Below are positions 54,429 to 62,171 of a stretch of 64,000 nucleotides of DNA, piece after piece (position 1 is the stretch's first letter; each line of letters opens with the position of its first letter). Both the position numbers and the translations under genes were made by a program. Source of the DNA: Pontibacter sp. HSC-36F09 (GTDB lineage Bacteria > Bacteroidota > Bacteroidia > Cytophagales > Hymenobacteraceae); contig NZ_JALKAA010000001.1 in NCBI RefSeq assembly GCF_024171605.1, positions 248,001 to 312,000 of the forward strand, written 5' to 3'. The notes under the pieces were generated by a model. The model saw only the letters and a program-made list of their open reading frames with translations. It made no database searches and was not told the origin of the DNA.

Positions 54429-55589
54429 TTAGAGGCTTAGCTTGCCAGCCAATCTTGTGGCGTAATCGCGTGTCTCTCTGTCTGTTGTAACATAATCCTC
54501 GTAAGAAGGATTCGCAATATACGCAACTTTCGCCATACTGTATTCGATGATATCGGACATCTCCAGGAAGCCAACCTCCTCACGCAGGAAGGCGGCTACG
54601 GCTACTTCGTTGGCCGCATTGAGGATGCAGGGCATATTGCCGCCACGCTCCATGGCATCAAAAGCTAGCTGCAAATTGCGGAAAGTCTCCAGGTCCGGCT
54701 GCTCGAAAGTGAGCTGCGGGTAGTCCATAAAGTTGAAGCGCGGATAGTCGGACTTGAGCCGGTTCGGGTAGCCCAGCGCATACTGGATCGGCAGTTTCAT
54801 GTCTGGCAAGCCAAGCTGCGCCTTGATGGAGCCGTCCTCGAACTGCACCAGCGAGTGGACGATAGATTGCGGATGCACCACCACTTCGATCTGGTCGTTC
54901 TTCAGACCGAAAAGCCATTTGGCCTCGATCACCTCCAGCCCTTTGTTCATGAGTGAAGCGGAGTCGATGGTGATCTTAGCGCCCATTTCCCAGTTGGGGT
55001 GCTTGAGTGCCTGCGCCCGGGTTACCTGGCGCAATTCGTCAGCTTTGCGGCCACGGAAAGGACCACCTGACGCGGTGAGGATGATCTTCTCGATGGGGTT
55101 GTGAAACTCGCCGGCCAGGCACTGGAAAATAGCGCTATGCTCAGAGTCTACCGGGTAAATGTTCACGCCCTGCTGCCGGGCTAGTTCGGTGACCAGCTGG
55201 CCGGCCACCACCAGGGTTTCTTTGTTAGCCAGCGCAATCTCTTTACCGGCTTTAATGGCCCGGATAGTCGGCTGCAGACCGGCATAGCCCACCATGGCAG
55301 TCAGTACCATGTCCACAGTTCCCATCTCTACCACCGAGTTGAGCGCATTGGCACCGGCGTATACCTTAATGTCCTCGTGCTTCAGGGCATCGCGTACCTG
55401 ATCGTAGAGCGCCTCGTTGGCAATCACGACCGCATTCGGCTTGAAAGCAAGCGCCTGCGCAATCAGCAGATCGGCGTTGTTGTTGGCGGTGATCACCTCC
55501 AACTCAAAACTATCGGGATTGGCTCCGATCACTTCCAGGGCCTGCGTGCCTATGGAGCCTGTAGAGCCAAGTATAGCAATTCGTTTCAT
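54429..55589 (-). CDS. dxr: 1-deoxy-D-xylulose 5-phosphate reductoisomerase
   Basis: 386 aa, full length. It makes MEP from DXP with NADPH, the first committed step of the isoprenoid MEP pathway. NADPH site ILGSTGSIGTQALEVI at the N-terminus; metal and substrate residues in PVDSEHSAIFQCL near residue 147; the loop GGPFRGR near 178; NWEMGAKITIDSASLMNKGLEVIEA near 200-225. It is followed by rseP and preceded by a GH3-family gene that shares one base with its start. Confidence 0.96.
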   Translation of the reverse strand: MKRIAILGSTGSIGTQALEVIGANPDSFELEVITANNNADLLIAQALAFKPNAVVIANEALYDQVRDALKHEDIKVYAGANALNSVVEMGTVDMVLTAMVGYAGLQPTIRAIKAGKEIALANKETLVVAGQLVTELARQQGVNIYPVDSEHSAIFQCLAGEFHNPIEKIILTASGGPFRGRKADELRQVTRAQALKHPNWEMGAKITIDSASLMNKGLEVIEAKWLFGLKNDQIEVVVHPQSIVHSLVQFEDGSIKAQLGLPDMKLPIQYALGYPNRLKSDYPRFNFMDYPQLTFEQPDLETFRNLQLAFDAMERGGNMPCILNAANEVAVAAFLREEVGFLEMSDIIEYSMAKVAYIANPSYEDYVTTDRETRDYATRLAGKLSL

Positions 55590-57106
55590 TAATTTTTGTT
55601 AGTGTTAAGTGCGTCTGCCGACTCGATCAGGCCCTCGGCCAGTTTGCGGTCGTTGCTCAGGCGCGGCACCTTGTTCTGTCCTCCCAGCTTGCCCTGCGAC
55701 TTCATGTAGTGGCGGAACGTGCCCTGCGGCAGCGCCCTGATTTTCAGGTCGGCCAGAATGTGACCCGTTACCAGGTCGTCGTAGTAGGTGTTCAATTTCT
55801 GCAATTGCGCATTCAGTTCTTTTGCAAATGCCTCCTGGTTGGCAGGCGCTATGGAAAACTCCACCAGCCACTCATGGAAAGACTGCCCTTTGTCCTGACT
55901 CACGTAAGGAGCCACCGTAAACTCCACCAGTTCTACCATCGGGTACTTCTGCATGGTGCGCTGCATCGCCTTTTCCACCTCCTCGCCTATCACGTGCTCG
56001 CCAAAGGCAGAGATGTAATGCTTGATGCGACCGCTCACGATCAGCTTGTAAGGCTTCACGGAGGTAAACTTCACCGTATCGCCAATGGAATAAGCCCACA
56101 GGCCGGCATTGCTGCTGACCACCAACGCATAGTTCACGCCCGTCTCCACTTCCCCGATGGTGAGACGGGTCGGTTTCTCGTTGAAGTACTCGTCTGTAGG
56201 TATAAACTCAAAGAAGATACCCGAGTTCAGCAACAGTAACAGGCCTTTGTCGTGCTGTTCGTTCTGGTAGGCGAAAAACCCTTCAGAGGCTGGAAATGTT
56301 TCGACAGAATCAACTTCGCGCCCGATCGACTCGAACAGTTTTTTGCGGTAAGGCTCAAAATTCACGCCACCATACACAAACAGGGAAAAATTCGGGAAAA
56401 TATCCTTGATCTGCTTACCCGTCTGCTGCATCAGTTTGTCGAAGTACATCTGTACCCAGGGCGGTATACCCGAAATGAGCGTCATGTTTTCGTCAATAGT
56501 CTCTTCGATGATCTGGTCGAGCTTGGTTTCCCAGTCTTCGATGCAGTTGGTTTCGTAGCTCGGCATCTGGTTGGTGCGCAGATAACCCGGTACATGGTGG
56601 TTCGCAATGCCCGACAAACGGCCGGTATGGATGCCGCCCACCTGCTCCAGCACCGGACTGCCTGACAAAAAGATCAGCTTGCCGTCGAGAAACTTTGAGT
56701 TGCCTGTCTCGTGGATGTAGGAAAGCAGCGCGTCCTTCGCTCCGTTGATGTGGTTGGGTATGGAGTCTTTGGTGATCGGGATGTACTTGGTGCCGGACGT
56801 GGTGCCGGATGTTTTGGCCAGGTAGAGCGGCTTGCCGGGCCACAGAATGTTCTGCTCCCCTTCTTTTACCCGGTTAAAGTATGAGGCAAGGCCCTCGTAG
56901 TCGCGTACGGGTACGGCTTCTACAAAGTCGGCGTGGGTCTTTATTTCAGAAAAATGATGGTCACGGCCAAAAGCGGTCTGCTGTGCTGTTCTGATGATAT
57001 TCTCAAAAACAGTCTGTTGCGCCTCTACCGGGTTTTGTATCCAGGACTGGTGTTTTTTGTGCACGTAAGCAGCTAGCGGCTTACTGAGCCATGCTTTCAC
57101 ACCCAT
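55589..57106 (-). CDS. GH3-family acyl-acid-amido synthetase-like protein
   Basis: 505 aa. The GH3 fold (an ANL-superfamily adenylating enzyme) is recognisable from the ATP motif KTSGTTSGTKYIPIT near residue 108, a tyrosine-rich FVYGGVNFEPYRKK near 245, the ESVDSVETFPASEGF-type segment near 270 and the YINGF-like C-lobe (VVSSNAGLWAYSIGDTVKF). Plant GH3 enzymes join amino acids to auxin or jasmonate; bacterial members are uncharacterised. Its stop overlaps the dxr start by one base, so it belongs to the dxr-rseP operon. Substrate is unknown. Confidence 0.87.
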   Translation of the reverse strand: MGVKAWLSKPLAAYVHKKHQSWIQNPVEAQQTVFENIIRTAQQTAFGRDHHFSEIKTHADFVEAVPVRDYEGLASYFNRVKEGEQNILWPGKPLYLAKTSGTTSGTKYIPITKDSIPNHINGAKDALLSYIHETGNSKFLDGKLIFLSGSPVLEQVGGIHTGRLSGIANHHVPGYLRTNQMPSYETNCIEDWETKLDQIIEETIDENMTLISGIPPWVQMYFDKLMQQTGKQIKDIFPNFSLFVYGGVNFEPYRKKLFESIGREVDSVETFPASEGFFAYQNEQHDKGLLLLLNSGIFFEFIPTDEYFNEKPTRLTIGEVETGVNYALVVSSNAGLWAYSIGDTVKFTSVKPYKLIVSGRIKHYISAFGEHVIGEEVEKAMQRTMQKYPMVELVEFTVAPYVSQDKGQSFHEWLVEFSIAPANQEAFAKELNAQLQKLNTYYDDLVTGHILADLKIRALPQGTFRHYMKSQGKLGGQNKVPRLSNDRKLAEGLIESADALNTNKN

Positions 57107-57271
57107 ATGGTTTTTCTTTTTTTAGAGGGGTAAATATAGCCAGATAAACGGGTTTTGTCATAGTCGTTTACCATGTTTTAGCTCTATCCTGTTTTTTAGG
57201 GCTAACAAAAAACGCACCTCCGTAGTTTATAGGTATTGTATTTATCTCAAAACCCACTAACAACAAGACTT

Positions 57272-57706
57272 ATGAAAAAAAGTACAGCAAAGGCCCAATG
57301 GAACAAAGGCCTGAAAAACGGTAACGGCGAAGTTGAGTCCGGCACCGGTAACTTTAAGGCAGGCTATACCTTCGCCTCCCGCTTCGAAAACGACGCCTCG
57401 GCCACCAACCCCGAAGAGCTGATCGGTGCGGCGCATGCCGGCTGCTACTCCATGTTCCTGAGTGCGCTGCTCGAGAAGGCCAATTACGAACCGGAGTCGG
57501 TTCGGACAACTGCCACCGTGCACCTGGGTGAAAAAGACGGCGGGCCGCACGTGATGAAGATCGAACTGAACACGGAAGCCAGTGTGGCAGGTATAAGCGA
57601 CGATGAATTTCAGAAACTGGCCGAAGAGTCAAAGGCCAAGTGCCCTATTTCAAAGGCGCTGGGTGCCGTGCCGGAGATCACATTAACCGCTTCTCTCAAA
57701 AAATAA
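57272..57706 (+). CDS. OsmC/Ohr-family peroxiredoxin
   Basis: 144 aa. OsmC-like reductases remove organic hydroperoxides using two conserved cysteines. Here one Cys lies in AHAGCYSMFL near residue 52 and the other in AKCPISKALG near residue 123. The ATG at 57272 (MKKSTAKAQWNK) is the family-like start. It is transcribed opposite to the GH3 operon and 61 nt before the PH-domain gene. The thiol-reductant system is not visible. Confidence 0.9.
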   Translation: MKKSTAKAQWNKGLKNGNGEVESGTGNFKAGYTFASRFENDASATNPEELIGAAHAGCYSMFLSALLEKANYEPESVRTTATVHLGEKDGGPHVMKIELNTEASVAGISDDEFQKLAEESKAKCPISKALGAVPEITLTASLKK

Positions 57707-57767
57707 ATTTGCTATATTGCAGCTTGCGCGTAAACTGTGCGCGTTCGTTTCACTTTAACATCCTTAT

Positions 57768-58268
57768 ATGCCTACAGCCGGTAATGCAAGATCGTCGCTT
57801 TTAGTACAGTTAAGCCCTTCGCGCAATGCTAAGCTTTCGTTTACGGTTCAACTTGTGCTCACCCTTTTCTGGCTGGCCTGGGCCACCATGCTGCTTGTAA
57901 GCGAAAACCCGACTGGCGACCAGAATTACCTGTACTACATCTTTTTCGGTTTGTCTGTCGTTTTTCTGGGCTACGTGATCCTGCAGAACACTTCTGTATT
58001 TGGCGTGCAGTCTTACATTGAAGTGACCCAGGAGTACATTGTGCAGAAAAATGGCGTATTCCGGACCAAGATGATCACGGCTATACCTGACATCGAATCA
58101 GTGCACGTATCGCCTATGGCCCTGCGCATCACCCAGCGCGACGGCAACAAGGTATACCTCGACCTGAAGCAGATCCGCAAAAAGCGTGACATTGAAAGAG
58201 TGAAAAGCAGAATACGCGAGTTGAGCACCCAGCACAATTTTGAGGTAACGGAAGCAAATCTAGCCTAA
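57768..58268 (+). CDS. Bacterial PH-domain membrane protein
   Basis: 166 aa. Two membrane helices (about 25-45 and 53-74) precede a bacterial PH-like domain (bPH-type; IEVTQEYIVQKNGVFRTKMITAIPDIESVHVSPMAL, then a short helix ending KRDIERVKSRIREL). Such proteins bind lipids or other membrane parts; no enzyme motif is seen. It is 12 nt upstream of a small membrane-protein gene and may be cotranscribed with it. Confidence 0.78.
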   Translation: MPTAGNARSSLLVQLSPSRNAKLSFTVQLVLTLFWLAWATMLLVSENPTGDQNYLYYIFFGLSVVFLGYVILQNTSVFGVQSYIEVTQEYIVQKNGVFRTKMITAIPDIESVHVSPMALRITQRDGNKVYLDLKQIRKKRDIERVKSRIRELSTQHNFEVTEANLA

Positions 58269-58280
58269 GGTATACGCGGG

Positions 58281-58460
58281 ATGAAAATGATATCAGAGTT
58301 TCTCCGCTTTTGCTTAAGTGTAGCTATTTTGTTAGGCGCTGCTCTATACCTGAAGTTCAGTATGAATGCCAGCCCGCAAGCCTATTTTGTGCTGCTAATT
58401 GGAATTATACCTGTGACGATGTCAGGTATACGCATTTTGCAAAAGGCTAAGAAACAATAA
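58281..58460 (+). CDS. Small two-helix membrane protein
   Basis: 59 aa, ATG at 58281 and TAA at 58458-58460. Two hydrophobic segments (about residues 9-25 and 34-52) with a basic tail (LQKAKKQ). It starts 12 nt past the PH-domain gene and ends 20 nt before the 58481-58524 hairpin, so gene spacing supports it. Three GGTATA words occur in 180 bp. No known family. Confidence 0.6.
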   Translation: MKMISEFLRFCLSVAILLGAALYLKFSMNASPQAYFVLLIGIIPVTMSGIRILQKAKKQ

Positions 58461-58480
58461 GGCAGTGTTGCAATAAGCAC

Positions 58481-58524
58481 AAAGAGAGAGGGCTATACCT
58501 ACGCAGGTATAGCCCTCTCTCTTT
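58481..58524. terminator. 20-bp perfect hairpin with two GGTATA words
   Basis: Arms 58481-58500 and 58505-58524 are exact complements around the loop ACGC. Each arm carries an inward copy of AGGTATAG. An uptake-signal-like inverted pair used as terminator for the rightward small-protein transcript. Confidence 0.85.
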
Positions 58525-58553
58525 TGACAGACTTACAGGTATAGCACAAACAG

Positions 58554-58588
58554 AAACCGCCGCTACTCAGGTATAGTAGCGGCGGTTT
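58554..58588. terminator. Hairpin downstream of dnaA
   Basis: Arms 58554-58567 and 58575-58588 form a 14-bp stem around a loop holding a GGTATA word. It lies 34 nt past the dnaA stop, so it is a plausible dnaA terminator, though the T-run is short. Confidence 0.65.
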
Positions 58589-58621
58589 TGTTATCGGTAT
58601 AGCGTTTCAGTCAGGTATAGC

Positions 58622-60046
58622 TTAACCTGCCTTGGACTTAAATTTCTTCTGTAGTTCCTGAATGCTCACTTTGAATTTCTTGTCGGTATCAATCAGGTCC
58701 GAAACAGTCTGTACTGAGTGAATTACCGTACTGTGGTCGCGGCCGCCGAAGTGGTAACCGATCGACTTAAGCGAATGGCTGGTAAACTCCTTGGCGAAGT
58801 ACATGGCCACCTGGCGCGCTGTCACGATCTCTTTCTTGCGGGTTTTGGCTTTGAGCGAGTCCAGGCTCACCTGGAAGTACTCAGCCACCGTTTTCTGGAT
58901 GAAGTCGAGGTTTACCTCCGTCTCTACATCCTCGATGATATGCTTCAGGGCCTGCTTGGCAAGCTCCAGGTCAATTTCTTTTCTGTTCAGCGAGGATTGC
59001 GCGATCAGCGAGATCAGCACGCCTTCAAGCTCACGTACGTTGGTGTCCACGCTGTAGGCCAGATACTCCACCACATTGTCAGGAATATCAATTCCGTCGC
59101 CCTGCATCTTCTTCTGGATGATGGCCATACGCGTCTCGAAGTCTGGGCTCTGCAAGTCGGCGGTGAGGCCCCACTTAAAGCGGGACAACAGGCGCTCCTC
59201 GAGTCCTTTGAGGTCGCGTGGCGGACAGTCGGAGGTCATCACGATCTGCTTGCCGGACTGGTGCAGGTGGTTGAAGATGTGGAAGAACATTTCCTGCGTC
59301 TTCTCCTTGCCACTCAAAAACTGCACGTCGTCGATGATCAGGATATCTACCAGCAAATAGAAATTAGCGAAATCCTGCACGTTGTTGGTCTTGAGCGACT
59401 CGATGAACTGGTTCACGAATTTCTCGGAAGACACGTAGAGCACGAACTTATCCGGGTTGCTGTTTTTGATGTGGTTACCGATGGCCTGCACCAGGTGCGT
59501 TTTGCCAAGTCCCACACCGCCGTATACCATCAGCGGGTTGAACGAAGTGGTGCCCGGCTTGTTGGCCACGGCATAACCTGCCGAGCGCGCCAAGCGGTTA
59601 CAATCTCCCTCAATGTAGTTTTCGAAGGTATAGGCACCATTCAGTTGCGAGTTCAGGAAGTTGCGGTCGATGGTCTTCGACTCGAACGGGCTCTTGATGA
59701 AATTTTGCTCCGGCCGGTAGGAGTTCACTACGGCCTGCGGGATTTTCTTGGTCGGGATGTTGACCGTCTGCGGCTTGTTGGACTCGTTGCCACGGTCCAC
59801 GATAATAGAGTACTCCAGGCGCCCCTCACTGCCCATCTCCTGGTAAATTACCTTCTTCAGCAAACCTACATAGTGCTCCTCCAGCCACTCATAAAAGAAT
59901 TGGCTAGGCACCTGTATGGTGAGCACATTGTCGCGCAGGGACAAAGGCTTGATTGGTTCGAACCAAGTTTTAAAGCTCTGCTCGCCAATACTTTCCTTAA
60001 TTACCTGTAGACAGTTACTCCATACTGTAGAACAGTCTTTTATCAT
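58622..60046 (-). CDS. dnaA: Chromosomal replication initiator DnaA
   Basis: 474 aa. Domain I (about 1-85; FKTWFEPIKPLSL), a short domain II, AAA+ domain III with Walker A GGVGLGKTH and Walker B ILIIDDVQFLSGKEKTQ, and domain IV with the DnaA signature GGRDHSTVIHSVQTV. The open frame starts with a TTG at 60058, but the ATG at 60046 (MIKDCSTVW) is the family-like start. It binds DnaA boxes to open the origin. No cluster of DnaA boxes is seen around it. Confidence 0.95.
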   Translation of the reverse strand: MIKDCSTVWSNCLQVIKESIGEQSFKTWFEPIKPLSLRDNVLTIQVPSQFFYEWLEEHYVGLLKKVIYQEMGSEGRLEYSIIVDRGNESNKPQTVNIPTKKIPQAVVNSYRPEQNFIKSPFESKTIDRNFLNSQLNGAYTFENYIEGDCNRLARSAGYAVANKPGTTSFNPLMVYGGVGLGKTHLVQAIGNHIKNSNPDKFVLYVSSEKFVNQFIESLKTNNVQDFANFYLLVDILIIDDVQFLSGKEKTQEMFFHIFNHLHQSGKQIVMTSDCPPRDLKGLEERLLSRFKWGLTADLQSPDFETRMAIIQKKMQGDGIDIPDNVVEYLAYSVDTNVRELEGVLISLIAQSSLNRKEIDLELAKQALKHIIEDVETEVNLDFIQKTVAEYFQVSLDSLKAKTRKKEIVTARQVAMYFAKEFTSHSLKSIGYHFGGRDHSTVIHSVQTVSDLIDTDKKFKVSIQELQKKFKSKAG

Positions 60047-60151
60047 CCAATTTTCCAAAACACAAAAGATCCGTTGGGTGTAACAAACCTAACCTTGATG
60101 GCAGGGGGGTTACAAATTTGACCAATTTATTCTAAACAAAAAATTATTTAT
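60047..60151. other. Region upstream of dnaA
   Basis: Short AT-rich gap with no ORF. A single perfect DnaA-box-like word TTATCCACA lies just beyond it at 60171-60179, inside the 3' end of the metallophosphatase gene. This is too little to call an origin; dnaA autoregulation is an alternative use. Confidence 0.4.
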
Positions 60152-61087
60152 TCACGAAGTTAATACAGGGTTATCCACAGCCAAGACAGCGGTCCTTGTG
60201 TCGGTCCTACGCTTTGATTTTCTGCTGAATGTAACATCTATTCTGCCCAAAAACAAGCCGGACCACCCTACCTGGTTAATCATCGTCTCATGCCCGCTTT
60301 CGTGTCGCAGTACTTCCGGTTTTTCCATGAAGGTATGGGTATGGCCGCCCAAAATCAAATCGATGCCGCTGACCTGCGCGGCCAGTTTGCGGTCGTCAAT
60401 TTTGTCGGTGTCGTAGCTATACCCGAGGTGCGAGAGGCAGATAACGAAATGGCACTTTTCTTTTCCGCGCAGCGCCTGCACGATCTCGCGGGCTTCCTCC
60501 ACCGGGTCCAGGTATACGGTTTCGCCGTACATGTTCTTGCTCACCAAACCGTCGAGCTCTATACCTAAACCAAACACACCCACCCGTATACCTTGTTTTT
60601 CGAACACTTTGTAAGGCTGAAAACGGCCATTCAGGATGGTGTTGGAGAAGTCGTAGTTGGCCGTGAGGAACGGAAAACCTGCCAATGGCAATTGCTTCTG
60701 CAGACCCTCCAGCCCGATATCGAAGTCGTGATTGCCGAGCGTAGCGGCATCGTAGCCCATCTGGGTCATGAGTTTGTACTCGAGCTCGCCCTCAAAAAAA
60801 TTGAAGTAAGGCGTGCCCTGCCAGATGTCGCCGGAGTCGAGTAAAAGCACGTTCGGCTCCTGTTGCCGGATGCGCTCAATGAGGGTGGCGCGACGAGCCA
60901 TACCGCCCATACCACCATACTTGCGTCCATCATCCGGAAAAGGGTCGATGCGCGAGTGCTGGTCGTTGGTATGCAGGATGGTCAGTCTTATACCTTCGCG
61001 GGCGGCCTCTGCCGAAAAGGGCAAACCCAGCATACTGATACCTGCCGCGCCGAGGGCCGTGTGCTTCAAAAAGTCTCTTCTCTTCAT
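60152..61087 (-). CDS. 5'-nucleotidase-type metallophosphatase (UshA N-domain)
   Basis: 311 aa. A twin-arginine signal (RRDFLKHTALGAAG) at the N-terminus suggests Tat export. The metal ligands of UshA-like calcineurin phosphatases are present: LHTNDQHSR near residue 38, DSGDIWQGTP near 85, GNHDFDIG near 117, SHLGYSYD near 222 and GGHTHTF near 250. UshA normally has this domain fused to a nucleotide-binding C-domain; here that domain is coded by the next gene at 61103-61858. The two together probably make a periplasmic 5'-nucleotidase. Confidence 0.9.
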   Translation of the reverse strand: MKRRDFLKHTALGAAGISMLGLPFSAEAAREGIRLTILHTNDQHSRIDPFPDDGRKYGGMGGMARRATLIERIRQQEPNVLLLDSGDIWQGTPYFNFFEGELEYKLMTQMGYDAATLGNHDFDIGLEGLQKQLPLAGFPFLTANYDFSNTILNGRFQPYKVFEKQGIRVGVFGLGIELDGLVSKNMYGETVYLDPVEEAREIVQALRGKEKCHFVICLSHLGYSYDTDKIDDRKLAAQVSGIDLILGGHTHTFMEKPEVLRHESGHETMINQVGWSGLFLGRIDVTFSRKSKRRTDTRTAVLAVDNPVLTS

Positions 61088-61102
61088 GGGTTCAGGTATA
61101 GC

Positions 61103-61858
61103 TTATGGAAGGATGGTCACGCGTTTCTCGGCTGGTACAGTCACTTGCTTACCGGCGGCAGTGAGTTGCTGTATGTGCTGGTGAATGGCGTCGCGGAGCA
61201 AAAGGCCCAGCTTCTCGTATTGGATTGGGTTCTTCAGCATGTCAAGTTTATCACCGCCTCCGGCCAGGTAATCAGAAGTAACCAAGGTATAAGTTTTGTT
61301 GAGGTCCAGGGGCTGGCCTTTGATTTTGATATCCTGTGCTTTGCCGTTAGCCACGGTATAAGTCGCGTTGCCGATGTAGGTGATCTTGCGGGCCGCCGCA
61401 TCATCGAACAGCTGCTTTACGGACTCGCCGCTCAAGGTCAGCACCACCATTTCGTTCTCGAACGGCATCAGCTCAAAAATATGGCCGGTGGTAATATTGC
61501 CTTGTGGCAAGGGCACACGCAGTCCGCCTTGCGTGGTCACGGACAGGTCGATAGGTTTACCATAAACTGGCTCGCTCTGCGCCAGTTGCAAGTCAACGAC
61601 AAAGTTGCCAAGCGGCGATTCGTAGTCGCCTTTGCCCAAGGCTACGGGCGCTGAACCCACCACCTCCGACATTTTCACGGTCACTTCTTCGCGGTATGGG
61701 GCAACCAAGGCCTCCACAGCCGGATCGGACGTGATTGTATGGTCAACGGCTACATCCGTCTCGCTCAGGTTGGCGGAGGGTTGCAAGGGCCGCTGGCAGG
61801 CGACCAGACTCAAGGCCAGGGCCAGTCCGGAGATGTATTTTAGGAAGGGGCGCTTCAT
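61103..61858 (-). CDS. 5'-nucleotidase C-terminal domain lipoprotein
   Basis: 251 aa. Lipobox LVACQ (Cys near residue 21) marks a lipoprotein. The body is the 5'-nucleotidase C-terminal fold: ESPLGNFVVDLQLA near residue 84, VPLPQGNITTGHIFELMPFENEMVVLTLSGESVKQL near 115-150 and the nucleoside-stacking end TLVTSDYLAGGGDKLDM near 200. It contains no metallophosphatase motif. It is coded 15 nt upstream of the Tat-exported phosphatase, so the two halves of UshA appear as separate chains; the lipid anchor would keep the complex at the membrane. Confidence 0.9.
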   Translation of the reverse strand: MKRPFLKYISGLALALSLVACQRPLQPSANLSETDVAVDHTITSDPAVEALVAPYREEVTVKMSEVVGSAPVALGKGDYESPLGNFVVDLQLAQSEPVYGKPIDLSVTTQGGLRVPLPQGNITTGHIFELMPFENEMVVLTLSGESVKQLFDDAAARKITYIGNATYTVANGKAQDIKIKGQPLDLNKTYTLVTSDYLAGGGDKLDMLKNPIQYEKLGLLLRDAIHQHIQQLTAAGKQVTVPAEKRVTILP

Positions 61859-62171
61859 GGGGTGCTGCTGTAATTATCCCCAAAGTTATCAACATTGTCG
61901 GGCCCGGGCAAAAAGAAAAGGCGGTTTAATTTTTCTTTAGCGATTACTAAAAACTTACACATTGTCACCCAGTTATATAAGTTTTTGGCTATATTATTGA
62001 GGACTAATTTTTATACCTGTATCAACCAGATTCTCTATACCCATTTATTTATCTTTTAGGAAACAGTGTATGAATAGAATAAGCAATAAATAGTCAAATA
62101 ATTAAATAAATAATACTAAAATATAACTATAAATCGTATTATTATAAACCTCTACTTATAACTGCTTGGCT
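61859..62171. other. Intergenic region before the T9SS cargo gene
   Basis: About 310 bp, very AT-rich from 62030 on, with no ORF. It probably holds divergent promoters of the two flanking genes; none was placed with confidence. Confidence 0.5.

Noticed and set aside
60171..60179. Replication origin near dnaA
   Set aside because: Only one perfect DnaA-box word here and one at 2841-2849; no cluster or AT-rich unwinding element with phased boxes.
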